A stretch of DNA of 13,040 nt from Thiobacillus sp. (lineage in GTDB: Bacteria > Pseudomonadota > Gammaproteobacteria > Burkholderiales > Thiobacillaceae), in contig JAIWOS010000185.1 in assembly GCA_020217265.1 (NCBI GenBank), positions 1 through 13,040 on the forward strand, written 5' to 3'. The notes under the pieces were generated by a model. That model searched no databases. It was not told the origin of the DNA and saw nothing but the letters and a program-made list of their open reading frames with translations. The position numbers were made by a program, and so were the translations under genes. Position 1 is the stretch's first letter, and every line of letters starts with the position of its first letter. This document shows, in pieces, positions 1 through 6,515 of the stretch.

Positions 1-2
1 GG

Positions 3-401
3 CGCGAGCGGCTGGCCTGGGCGCCGGTGCCGCTGCTGGCGGTCGTGGTGTGCCTGATCGCCGGCGCGCAGGTCGGCGCGGTGATCGAGGCCACCGCGCT
101 GCTGCCGGTGGTGGTGCCGCTGTTCGTCGTCTACCTCGTGTTCGCCGCGCTGGCGGCGAAGCTGCTCGCGCGCACGCTGCGCCTGCCGGCCGCGCAGGGG
201 CGTACGCTCGCGTTCAGCCTGGGCACGCGCAATTCCTTCGTGGTGCTGCCCTTCGCGCTGGCACTGCCAGCCGGCTGGGAGGTCGCGGCGGTGGTGATCG
301 TGGTGCAGTCGCTGGTCGAACTTTTCGGCATGGTGGCGTATCTGGCGTGGCTGCCCAGACACCTGTTCGCGTCGGACGCTGCCGATGCGGCGCGCGGGTG
401 A
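3..401 (+). CDS. Bile acid:Na+ symporter / ACR3-like arsenic resistance transporter, C-terminal part
   Basis: The reading frame is open from the left edge of the window (first full codon at 3) to a TGA at 399-401, so the start and most of the protein lie outside. A GTG at 27 is internal and is not taken as the start. About 132 residues are visible, almost all hydrophobic, forming roughly three to four membrane segments. The polar break S-L-G-T-R-N-S-F before a further helix resembles the conserved GTRNS region of proteins annotated as arsenic resistance or bile acid:sodium symporter family. By family, this would be an inner-membrane secondary transporter; arsenite is a candidate substrate, but nothing visible fixes it. 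It is convergent with modC, with 111 bp between the stops. The family assignment is fairly firm; the substrate is not. Confidence 0.7.
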   Translation, partial: RERLAWAPVPLLAVVVCLIAGAQVGAVIEATALLPVVVPLFVVYLVFAALAAKLLARTLRLPAAQGRTLAFSLGTRNSFVVLPFALALPAGWEVAAVVIVVQSLVELFGMVAYLAWLPRHLFASDAADAARG

Positions 402-512
402 AGCTGCCGGCATGGCCGCGAGCCTGGCTCTCCTGCCGGTCACGTTTGCGGTTTCGGGCGTCTCCACCTGGCCGTGGTTGCCCCCGCTGGCGGCGCTGGC
501 GGTGAATGAGCC
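402..512. other. Convergent intergenic gap
   Basis: This 111-bp gap separates the stops of the transporter and modC. It holds a widely spaced inverted repeat (CCGGCA at 407-412, TGCCGG at 434-439) and a tandem 9-bp repeat CGCTGGCGG at 485-502. Neither is followed by a T-run, so I do not call a terminator, although transcription from both sides presumably ends here. Confidence 0.4.
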
Positions 513-1592
513 TCAGCCCACCACCGCGACGTCCTTGATCTGCGCCCATACAGCCTTACCCGGCGCCAGTTGCAGGGACGCGGCGGCGCGACGGGTCAGA
601 CGCGCCAGCAGGGACTGGCCGCCCACCGCCAGCCGGGCCAGGACCAGGGCGGGATGGGTATCGTCGCCCAGGGCATCGACCTGCGCCTGCAATTGATTGA
701 GGAAACTGCTGTCCGTGTGTGCGGCGTGGGACAGGCTCACGTCCCGCGCCAACACGCGCAGGCGTAGCCGGTCGCCCACGCCGTGGCCCTCGTCCCGCAC
801 CCACAGGCTGCCGCCGGGGAATTCGACCCGGGCCAGGTGCCAGCCCGCATCGCGTTCGACCACCCTGCCTTCCAGCACGACGCCGGCATCTTCGTTAAGG
901 CGCACGGGCAGGCCGACGTCGCTCAGCACGGCGTCGAAGGGCCCCTGGGCCACCGTTTTCCCGGCTTCCAGCACGACGATGTGATCGGCCAGCCTCGCGA
1001 CTTCGTCCGTCGCATGGCTGACGTAGAGCACCGGAATGTCGAGCTCGGCGTGCATGCGTTCGAGGTAGGGCAGGATTTCCTGCTTGCGCGCGAGGTCGAG
1101 CGCGGAGAGCGGCTCGTCCATCAGCAGCAGGCGCGGCCGCACCGCCAGCGCGCGCGCAATGGCGACGCGCTGGCGCTCGCCCCCCGAGAGCTGGTGTGGC
1201 ATGCGCTCAAGCAGGCGGGCGATGCCGAGCAGCTCGACGACATGATCGAGCGCGGCGCGATCGAGCGGGCTGGCCGCGCGCCTGATGCCGTATTCCAGGT
1301 TGCTGCGTGCAGACAGGTGCGGGAACAGGCTCGCCTCCTGAAACACGTAGCCCAGCGCGCGCTTGTGCGCGGGCAGGCAGGCGGAGCCGTCCTGCCAGAC
1401 TTCGCCCTTCATCAGCAGCCGCCCGTCGCCGGTGTGCGCCAGCCCGGCGATCAGGCGCAGCAGCGTGGTCTTGCCGGAGCCCGAAGGCCCGAACAGCGCG
1501 GTGACGCCGTGCCCCGGCAGATCGAGATCGACATCCAGCGTGAACCCCGGGCGGACGAGGCGGAAACGCGCTTCGATGCTGGCCGCGCTCAT
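513..1592 (-). CDS. modC: Molybdate ABC transporter ATP-binding protein ModC
   Basis: This 359-residue protein is the cytoplasmic ATPase that drives molybdate import through ModB. The ABC domain is complete: Walker A GPSGSGKT at 35-42, Q-loop Gln85, signature LSGGERQ at 135-141, Walker B LLLMDEP at 155-161 and switch His193. A C-terminal Mop/TOBE domain (about 293-355) is present. In this family such a domain binds oxyanion and can inhibit transport when molybdate is plentiful. The length matches ModC (about 350 residues). The ATG at 1592 is chosen because it overlaps the modB stop as ATGA (1589-1592), the usual sign of translational coupling, and because the frame further upstream runs through modB coding sequence. 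It is the last gene of modE-modA-modB-modC. The Mop domain is notable because the local ModE lacks one. Confidence 0.95.
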   Translation of the reverse strand: MSAASIEARFRLVRPGFTLDVDLDLPGHGVTALFGPSGSGKTTLLRLIAGLAHTGDGRLLMKGEVWQDGSACLPAHKRALGYVFQEASLFPHLSARSNLEYGIRRAASPLDRAALDHVVELLGIARLLERMPHQLSGGERQRVAIARALAVRPRLLLMDEPLSALDLARKQEILPYLERMHAELDIPVLYVSHATDEVARLADHIVVLEAGKTVAQGPFDAVLSDVGLPVRLNEDAGVVLEGRVVERDAGWHLARVEFPGGSLWVRDEGHGVGDRLRLRVLARDVSLSHAAHTDSSFLNQLQAQVDALGDDTHPALVLARLAVGGQSLLARLTRRAAASLQLAPGKAVWAQIKDVAVVG

Positions 1593-2266
1593 GCGTGCAC
1601 CACGTGATACCGCCGGTTGAGGAAATACACCAGCAGCAAAAGCAGGAAGGATGCCGCCAGCAGGCCGCCGGCGAGCACATGGGCGCTGGCGTAGTCGAGC
1701 GCCTCGGCATGGTCGTAGATGGCGATCGACAGCACGCGCGTTTCGCCCGGGATATTGCCGCCCACCATCAGCACCACGCCGAATTCGCCGACGGTGTGGG
1801 CGAAGGTCAGCGTCGTCGCAGTAAGGAATCCCCGTCGCGACAGTGGCAGCACCACGCTGAAAAAGCGGTCCCACGGGCCGGCGCGCAGGGTGGCGGCCGC
1901 ATCGAGCATGCGCTCGCCGACGGCGGCGAAGGCGTCCTTCAGCGGCTGCACCATGAAGGGCAGCGAGTACAGGGTGGACGCCACCACCAGCCCGGTGAAG
2001 CTGAACGCGAGATGGTGCCAGCCCAAGTCCTGCAGGGTGCCGCCGATGAAGCCCCTGGGGCCCAGCGCCACCAGCATGTAGAAGCCCAGCACGGTGGGTG
2101 GCAGCACCAGCGGCAGGGCGACCACCGCCTCTACCGCCACCGCCAGCCGGTTCCTGGTGCGCGCCAGCCACCACGCGACCGGCGTGCCGACGACCAGCAG
2201 CACCAGCGTCGTCGCCGCAGCCAGTTTGAGCGTCGTGGCAAGCGCCAGCCAGTCGGCATCCGACAT
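1589..2266 (-). CDS. modB: Molybdate ABC transporter permease ModB
   Basis: This 225-residue inner-membrane permease forms the channel for molybdate. About five hydrophobic segments are visible, with the binding-protein-dependent permease signature (EAA loop) around D-A-A-A-T-L-R-A-G-P-W-D-R-F-F. That loop docks on ModC. The length equals typical ModB. The frame can be extended to 2416, but that extension would overlap the end of modA. The ATG at 2266 lies one base after the modA stop, is preceded by a purine-rich AAGGCAGG stretch, and gives the usual ModB N-terminus (MSDADWLAL), so it is chosen. The stop overlaps the modC start by four bases. Confidence 0.94.
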   Translation of the reverse strand: MSDADWLALATTLKLAAATTLVLLVVGTPVAWWLARTRNRLAVAVEAVVALPLVLPPTVLGFYMLVALGPRGFIGGTLQDLGWHHLAFSFTGLVVASTLYSLPFMVQPLKDAFAAVGERMLDAAATLRAGPWDRFFSVVLPLSRRGFLTATTLTFAHTVGEFGVVLMVGGNIPGETRVLSIAIYDHAEALDYASAHVLAGGLLAASFLLLLLVYFLNRRYHVVHA

Positions 2267-2267
2267 G

Positions 2268-3038
2268 TCACCTGCCTTCTTCGCCGGGCAGCACGAAGCC
2301 ATAGCGGCGCATGATCGCGCGCGCCGGCTCCGTGGCCATGTAATCGGCGAACGCCTTGGCCACGGGCTTGGCGGCGGCGCGCTTGGTGATGACATAGCCC
2401 TGTTCCAGGGGTTCATGCCAAGTGTCTGGAATCAGGGTCCAGGCGCCCTTGTCTTTCATGTTGGGGGCGAGCACCAGCGACAGGGCGACGATGCCGGCGT
2501 CGGCCGCGCCGCTGTCGACGAACTGGGCGGCGTGCGCGATGTTTTCGCCCATGACCAGCTTCGGTTCCATCATCGCCCAGACCTTCTGGTGCTCCAGCGC
2601 CTCCCTGGCGCGCAGGCCGTAGGGAGCATGGTGCGGGTTGGCGATGGCGAACTTGCGGATGTCGGCCCGCGGCAGATCCTTGAGCGCGGTCCTGGCGAGC
2701 GCCGGGTTGAGGCTCCACAGCACGATGCGGCCGAAAGCATAGGGCCGGGTCTTGCTTGCGGTCAGCCCGTCTTTCTCCAGGGTTTTGGGGTATTCGATAT
2801 CTGCCGAGAAGTACATGTCGAACGGCGCGCCGTTCTGGATCTGGGTGAAGAACTTGCCCGACGAGCCATAGATCACCTCGATCTGGTCGCTCGGGCGGGT
2901 GGCGCGGAACTTGTCGACCACCTCGGCCATGGCGTACTTGAGATCGGCGGCGGCGGCGATGGTGAGCTTGTCCGCCCGTGCCGGCGCGATCAGGGTTAGC
3001 GCCAGCAGCACGGGCGCCAGGATTGCAAAGCGTTTCAC
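2268..3038 (-). CDS. modA: Periplasmic molybdate-binding protein ModA
   Basis: This 256-residue solute-binding protein captures molybdate (possibly tungstate) in the periplasm and delivers it to ModBC. A Sec signal peptide is clear: Lys2-Arg3, a hydrophobic core to about 17, and a likely cut after A-R-A at 22. The mature protein opens with DKLTIAAAADLKYAM, then GSSGKFFTQI (58-67) and GAPFDMYFSAD (70-80). These are the first ligand loops and the ModA hallmark G-A-P-x-D-x-x-x-S-A-D. The start is the GTG at 3038, because AAAGGAAA lies just upstream at good spacing. The frame also allows a TTG at 3053, but that codon would precede this Shine-Dalgarno and fall in the ModE box. A ModE-type box lies immediately upstream. 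The ligand loop reads AAADL, unlike the AAASL form of E. coli ModA, and belongs to a divergent ModA subgroup. Confidence 0.93.
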   Translation of the reverse strand: MKRFAILAPVLLALTLIAPARADKLTIAAAADLKYAMAEVVDKFRATRPSDQIEVIYGSSGKFFTQIQNGAPFDMYFSADIEYPKTLEKDGLTASKTRPYAFGRIVLWSLNPALARTALKDLPRADIRKFAIANPHHAPYGLRAREALEHQKVWAMMEPKLVMGENIAHAAQFVDSGAADAGIVALSLVLAPNMKDKGAWTLIPDTWHEPLEQGYVITKRAAAKPVAKAFADYMATEPARAIMRRYGFVLPGEEGR

Positions 3039-3042
3039 GGCG

Positions 3043-3050
3043 TTTCCTTT
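3043..3050 (-). promoter_or_regulatory. Ribosome binding site of modA
   Basis: AAAGGAAA on the minus strand precedes the GTG at 3038 by a normal spacing. It decides for this GTG over the upstream in-frame TTG at 3053. Confidence 0.7.
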
Positions 3051-3074
3051 CAATATATACAGGTGAATATAACG
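3051..3074 (-). promoter_or_regulatory. ModE-type box in front of modA
   Basis: On the plus strand it reads CAATATAT, eight bases, ATATAACG. This is the 8-8-8 architecture and half-site of the E. coli modA operator (CGTTATAT-N8-ACATAACG). It lies between modE and modA, directly against the modA Shine-Dalgarno. A minus-strand promoter TTGCGC (3077-3082), 17 bp, TATATA (3054-3059) overlaps it, so a bound regulator would block transcription. The left arm is weaker (CAATATAT against CGTTATAT). A second box of the same design precedes modE. Confidence 0.75.
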
Positions 3075-3082
3075 ACGCGCAA
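3054..3082 (-). promoter_or_regulatory. Candidate sigma-70 promoter of modABC
   Basis: TTGCGC at 3077-3082 and TATATA at 3054-3059 are separated by 17 bp on the minus strand, with the -10 inside the ModE box. The predicted start (around 3047) would leave a very short leader that trims the Shine-Dalgarno, so read-through from modE may be the main source of modABC mRNA. Confidence 0.35.
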
Positions 3083-3099
3083 AAAAAGTCCCCGCGCGC

Positions 3100-3456
3100 T
3101 CATTGCGATCCCGCCGCCAGCAGGCGCGAAAACTCGCGCATCTCGGCGGCCACGCTGGCGGCCGCCTTCGCCTCCATGGCCCGGTAACGCGCCAGTACCT
3201 CCTGCCCCAGCGCGGTGAGCTGCGCGCCGCCGCCGCCGGAGCCGCCCTTGCTCGCTTCCACCAGCGGGCGCTTGAAACAGCGGTTCATGGTGTCGACCAG
3301 CAGCCAGGCGCGCCGGTAGGACATGTTCATTTCGCGCGCAGCCGCCGAGATGGAGCCGGTGCGCGCCAGCGCATCGAGCAGGTCGGCCTTGCCGGGGCCG
3401 ATCGCGATCTCGGCGCCCAGCAGGATGCGCATTTTGGGCTTCAGGGTTCCGCTCAC
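3100..3456 (-). CDS. modE: Short ModE-type winged-helix regulator (DNA-binding domain only)
   Basis: This 118-residue protein matches the N-terminal half of ModE: a winged helix-turn-helix with GSISAAAREMNMSYRRAWLL (34-53) as recognition region, then V-E-A-S-K-G-G-S-G-G-G-G-A-x-L-T (66-81), the glycine-rich wing typical of ModE. Full ModE is about 260 residues with two C-terminal Mop/TOBE domains that bind molybdate. Here the protein stops after one helical tail, so it has no visible molybdate sensor. The start is taken as GTG at 3456, with GAGG about 10 bases upstream; ATG at 3432 is possible, and a TTG at 3483 lies inside the operator and is unlikely. It is the first gene of the mod block, 61 bp before modA, and probably autoregulated through the box at 3470-3493. 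Confidence 0.88.
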   Translation of the reverse strand: MSGTLKPKMRILLGAEIAIGPGKADLLDALARTGSISAAAREMNMSYRRAWLLVDTMNRCFKRPLVEASKGGSGGGGAQLTALGQEVLARYRAMEAKAAASVAAEMREFSRLLAAGSQ

Positions 3457-3469
3457 GGTGCAATCGCCT

Positions 3470-3493
3470 CGATATATTCGCAAAGATATAACG
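3470..3493 (-). promoter_or_regulatory. ModE-type box in front of modE
   Basis: On the plus strand it reads CGATATAT, eight bases, ATATAACG, with arms that are nearly inverted repeats and match the known ModE operator design (CGTTATAT-N8-ACATAACG in E. coli modA). It begins 14 bp upstream of the modE GTG and overlaps the predicted -10. This suggests autorepression, and it lies in the region shared with divergent nhaD. Confidence 0.8.
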
Positions 3494-3511
3494 CTGGCTG
3501 TCGCGCCGCAA
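3483..3511 (-). promoter_or_regulatory. Candidate sigma-70 promoter of modE
   Basis: TTGCGG (3506-3511), a 17-bp spacer and TATCTT (3483-3488) on the minus strand form a plausible promoter. Its -10 sits within the ModE box, so bound ModE would occlude RNA polymerase. Confidence 0.45.
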
Positions 3512-3547
3512 GCCTCACGCGGACGGCCGCTTGCGGCCCGCAGCGCA

Positions 3548-3553
3548 TAAAAT
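3548..3553 (+). promoter_or_regulatory. Possible -10 element for nhaD
   Basis: TAAAAT differs from TATAAT at one position and lies 63 bp before the nhaD ATG. No acceptable -35 is found 16-18 bp upstream, so this is weak evidence. Confidence 0.2.
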
Positions 3554-3616
3554 GCCCGGCAACGCCTCTATTCCATGCCCGCCGGCATCTGTCGATGCTG
3601 CCCCCTCCGGACTGCC

Positions 3617-4900
3617 ATGCTCACGACACTGGTTCTGATTTTCCTCGTCGCCTACGCCGCGATTGCGCTCGAACACCCGCTCAACATCAACAAGTCGGCC
3701 TCGGCGCTGATCGGCGCGGGACTGCTGTGGACAGTCTATGCGGTCTCCACCGGCGACCATCAGCGCGTCGTCACCGAGCTCGACGAGTCGCTGATGAGCA
3801 CTGCGCAGATCGTGTTCTTCCTGATGGGGGCGATGACCATCGTCGAGGTGGTGGACGCGCACAACGGTTTCGAGGTCATCACCTCGCGCATCAAGACGAC
3901 CCGGCTCGCCTCGCTGTTGTGGCTGGTCGGGATCGTGACGTTCTTTCTCAGCGCCGCGCTCGACAACCTGACCACGACCATCGTGATGATCTCGCTGATG
4001 CGCCGGCTGCTGGCCGATCACGCCGACCGGCTGTTCTTCGCCTGCGTCATCGTCATCGCCGCCAACGCCGGCGGCGCCTGGTCGCCCATCGGCGACGTCA
4101 CCACCACCATGCTGTGGATCGGCGGCCAGATCACCAGCGTCGCCATCATCCAGGGCGTGTTCCCGGCCGCGCTGGTGAGCCTGCTGGTGCCGCTGGCGCT
4201 GACCGCGTACGGGCTGCGCGGCCGCAAGGTCGTCGCGCCGCCGCCCAGGGCTGACGGGCCGGGCACGAGCACCCGCGGGTTCGAACGCAATCTCATGTTC
4301 TTCCTGGGCATCGGCATCCTCGTCGCGGTGCCCGCCTTCAAGACGCTCACACACCTGCCGCCGTTCATGGGCATCCTGTTCGGCCTGGGCCTGCTGTGGC
4401 TGGTCGGCGACCTGATCCACCGCCACAAGGAAGACGCGTCCAAACGCACGCTCACGCTGGTGAGCGCGCTGGGCCGCATCGACATGAGCTCGCTCGTGTT
4501 CTTCGTCGGCATCCTGCTGGCGGTCGCCACGCTGGAACACACGCACATCCTCGCCGCGCTGGCCGCCTGGCTCGACCAGCACATCGGTCGCCAGGATCTC
4601 ATCGTCATGATCATCGGTCTGGTCAGCGCCGTCGTCGACAACGTGCCGCTCGTTGCCGCGTCCATGGGCATGTACGACCTGGCCGACTACCCGACCAACC
4701 ACTTCCTGTGGGAATTCCTGGCGTATTGCGCCGGCACCGGCGGCTCCATCCTCATCATCGGCTCTGCCGCCGGCGTGGCCGCCATGGGGCTGGAGAAGAT
4801 CCACTTCTTCTGGTACGTGCGCAAGGTCAGCGGCCTGGCACTGATCGGCTACCTGGCCGGCGCCGCCACCTATCTACTTCAGTACCGGCTGCTGCACTGA
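3617..4900 (+). CDS. nhaD: NhaD-type Na+/H+ antiporter
   Basis: This 427-residue inner-membrane protein would exchange Na+ (or Li+) for H+, supporting salt and alkaline pH tolerance. It belongs to the ion transporter superfamily and shows the inverted-repeat layout. The first half carries DNLTTT (116-121) and NAGGAWSPIGDVTTTMLW (150-167). The second half carries DNVP (341-344) and GTGGS (373-377). These Asp/Asn/Thr/Ser hairpin motifs line the ion path in NhaD-like proteins. About 11-12 hydrophobic segments are visible, with a charged cytoplasmic stretch around 203-224. The frame is open back to 3575. ATG at 3617 is preferred because it gives a hydrophobic NhaD-like N-terminus; the extra 14 residues from 3575 are Cys- and Pro-rich and unlikely. 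Its Shine-Dalgarno is weak. It is divergent from modE and stands alone. Confidence 0.9.
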   Translation: MLTTLVLIFLVAYAAIALEHPLNINKSASALIGAGLLWTVYAVSTGDHQRVVTELDESLMSTAQIVFFLMGAMTIVEVVDAHNGFEVITSRIKTTRLASLLWLVGIVTFFLSAALDNLTTTIVMISLMRRLLADHADRLFFACVIVIAANAGGAWSPIGDVTTTMLWIGGQITSVAIIQGVFPAALVSLLVPLALTAYGLRGRKVVAPPPRADGPGTSTRGFERNLMFFLGIGILVAVPAFKTLTHLPPFMGILFGLGLLWLVGDLIHRHKEDASKRTLTLVSALGRIDMSSLVFFVGILLAVATLEHTHILAALAAWLDQHIGRQDLIVMIIGLVSAVVDNVPLVAASMGMYDLADYPTNHFLWEFLAYCAGTGGSILIIGSAAGVAAMGLEKIHFFWYVRKVSGLALIGYLAGAATYLLQYRLLH

Positions 4901-4947
4901 ACAGAGAACGTACCGGTCTGCGCTGACCCTGACAGGCCATCGCATAA

Positions 4948-4966
4948 GCCGGGCGCGACGCCCGGC
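4948..4966. terminator. Hairpin between convergent nhaD and spoVR
   Basis: GCCGGGCG, a CGA loop and CGCCCGGC form a perfect 8-bp GC stem in the 84-bp gap between two convergent genes. It lies 47 bp past the nhaD stop and 18 bp past the spoVR stop. No true T-tract follows on either strand (TTATGC on the minus strand), so it may be a weak bidirectional terminator or an mRNA 3'-end stabiliser. Confidence 0.55.
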
Positions 4967-4984
4967 CGGCACGCGTCGGCTTCC

Positions 4985-6514
4985 TCAGGCTTCGCTCGTG
5001 GCCAGCTGCTGCGACACGCCGTTCTGGTCCACGCTTTCGATACGCACCGGATAGCCCCACAGGCGGGCGACATGGCGCAGCATTTCAGGCGTGGATTCAC
5101 CCAGCGGCCGGCGATCGTGCATGTAGTGGCGCAGGGTCAGCGAGCGGTCGCCGAAGATGTCGACTGCGTAGACCTGGATGTTGGGTTCGCGGTTGCCGAG
5201 GTTGTACTGATCGGCGAGCAGCTGGCGCACCGTGCGGTAGCCGGCGTCGTCGTGGATCGCCTTCACCTCGAGCTTGTCGTCCTGGTCGTCGTCCACCAGG
5301 GCGAACAGCTTCATGTCGCGGATCAGCCTCGGCGAGAGGTATTGCGCGACGAAGCTCTCATCCTTGAAATTGCGCATGGCGAAATCGAGCGACTTCACCC
5401 AGTCGCTGCCGGCCAGATCCGGGAACCAGCGGCGGTCCTCCTCGGTGGGGCGCTCGCAGATGCGGCGCAGGTCCCGGAACATGCCGAAACCCAGCGCGTA
5501 GGGGTTGATGCCGCTGTAGAAGCGGCTGTTGTAGGGTGGCTGGTAGACCACATTGGTATGGCTCTGCAGGAACTCCATCATGAAGCCGTCGGTGAGCTTG
5601 CCTTCCTGGTACAGGTGGTTGAGCAGGGTGTAGTGCCAGAAGGTGGCCCAGCCTTCGTTCATGACCTGGGTCTGCCGTTGCGGATAGAAATACTGCGCGA
5701 TCTTGCGCACGATGCGCACGATTTCGCGTTGCCAGGGTTCCAGCCGCGGCGCGTTCTTCTCGATGAAGTAGAGCAGGTTCTCCTGCGGTTCGCTGGGGAA
5801 ACGGGTCGCCAGTTTTGTCTGCCCCGCCGCCTGTTTGGCTGGCAAGGTGCGCCACAGGTCGTTGACCTGAGATTGCAGGTAGGCCTCGCGTTCGGCCTGG
5901 CGCGCCTGCTCTTTGGCCATCGACAGCCTGGCGGGCCGCTTGTAACGGTCGACGCCGAGGTTCATCAGGGCGTGACAGGAATCCAGCAACTCCTCCACCG
6001 CCGCCTCGCCGTGGCGCTGTTCGCAGTCGGCGATGAAATTGCGTGCGAACACCAGATAGTCGAGGATGCCCTCGGCGTCGGTCCAGGTGCGGAAGAGATA
6101 ATTGCCCTTGAAGAAGGAATTGTGGCCGTAGGCCGCGTGGGCGATCACCAGCGCCTGCATGGTCATGGTGTTTTCTTCCATGAGATAGGCGATGCAGGGG
6201 CTGGAGTTGATGACGATTTCGTAGGCGAGGCCCATCTGGCCGCGCTGATAGCTCTTCTGGGTGGCCAGGAACTGCTTGCCGTAGGACCAGTGGTGGTAGC
6301 CCACCGGCATGCCCACCGAGGAATAGGCGTCGATCATCTGCTCGGAGGTGATGACCTCGATCTGGCTGGGGTAGGTATCGAGGCCGTAAAGGGCGGCGAC
6401 CCGGGCGATTTCGCGGTCGTAAACGTCGAGCAGTTCGAAGGTCCATTCCGACCCTTCGGACAGGGGCTGGCGCCGGGCGTCGGGCGGAGCCGCGCTTTCC
6501 ATTTCGGTTTCCAT
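4985..6514 (-). CDS. ycgB: SpoVR family protein (YcgB-like)
   Basis: This 509-residue protein equals E. coli YcgB in length and shows SpoVR family features throughout: YHHWSYGK (73-80), a nearby G-L-A-Y-E-I-V-I-N-S-S-P segment, HAAYGHNSFF (126-135), NEGWATFWHY (286-295) and G-I-N-P-Y-A-L-G-F (335-343). The family is named for a Bacillus spore-cortex mutant, but it is widespread in non-sporulating bacteria, usually beside PrkA and YeaH; its biochemical activity is not settled. No signal peptide or membrane segment is seen, so it should be cytoplasmic. His126, His131, Glu287 and His294 lie in conserved-looking blocks and could bind a metal; that is inference. ATG at 6514 follows the yeaH stop by one base, with AAGGTGG upstream. 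A second ATG at 6502 is possible. It is the last gene of the prkA-yeaH-spoVR operon. Confidence 0.93.
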   Translation of the reverse strand: METEMESAAPPDARRQPLSEGSEWTFELLDVYDREIARVAALYGLDTYPSQIEVITSEQMIDAYSSVGMPVGYHHWSYGKQFLATQKSYQRGQMGLAYEIVINSSPCIAYLMEENTMTMQALVIAHAAYGHNSFFKGNYLFRTWTDAEGILDYLVFARNFIADCEQRHGEAAVEELLDSCHALMNLGVDRYKRPARLSMAKEQARQAEREAYLQSQVNDLWRTLPAKQAAGQTKLATRFPSEPQENLLYFIEKNAPRLEPWQREIVRIVRKIAQYFYPQRQTQVMNEGWATFWHYTLLNHLYQEGKLTDGFMMEFLQSHTNVVYQPPYNSRFYSGINPYALGFGMFRDLRRICERPTEEDRRWFPDLAGSDWVKSLDFAMRNFKDESFVAQYLSPRLIRDMKLFALVDDDQDDKLEVKAIHDDAGYRTVRQLLADQYNLGNREPNIQVYAVDIFGDRSLTLRHYMHDRRPLGESTPEMLRHVARLWGYPVRIESVDQNGVSQQLATSEA

Positions 6515-6515
6515 A

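Noticed and set aside
485..502. Tandem CGCTGGCGG repeat
   Set aside because: Only two units in GC-rich DNA, with no sign of an array or function.
2269..2416. N-terminal extension of modB
   Set aside because: It would overlap the end of modA by about 150 bp. The ATG at 2266 with its Shine-Dalgarno gives the normal ModB length.
3080..3102. T7 run after modE as an intrinsic terminator
   Set aside because: The T-run follows modE on the minus strand, but no stable stem immediately precedes it; the nearest pairing (CGCGC/GCGCG) would put the T-run in the loop.
3525..3538. Perfect palindrome GGCCGC-TT-GCGGCC
   Set aside because: The loop is too short for a stable hairpin, and such GC palindromes are common by chance in this composition.
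3515..4804. A 429-codon minus-strand frame opposite nhaD
   Set aside because: It is extremely rich in Asp, Gln, His and Arg, the signature of the complement of a membrane-protein gene; nhaD itself is unmistakable.
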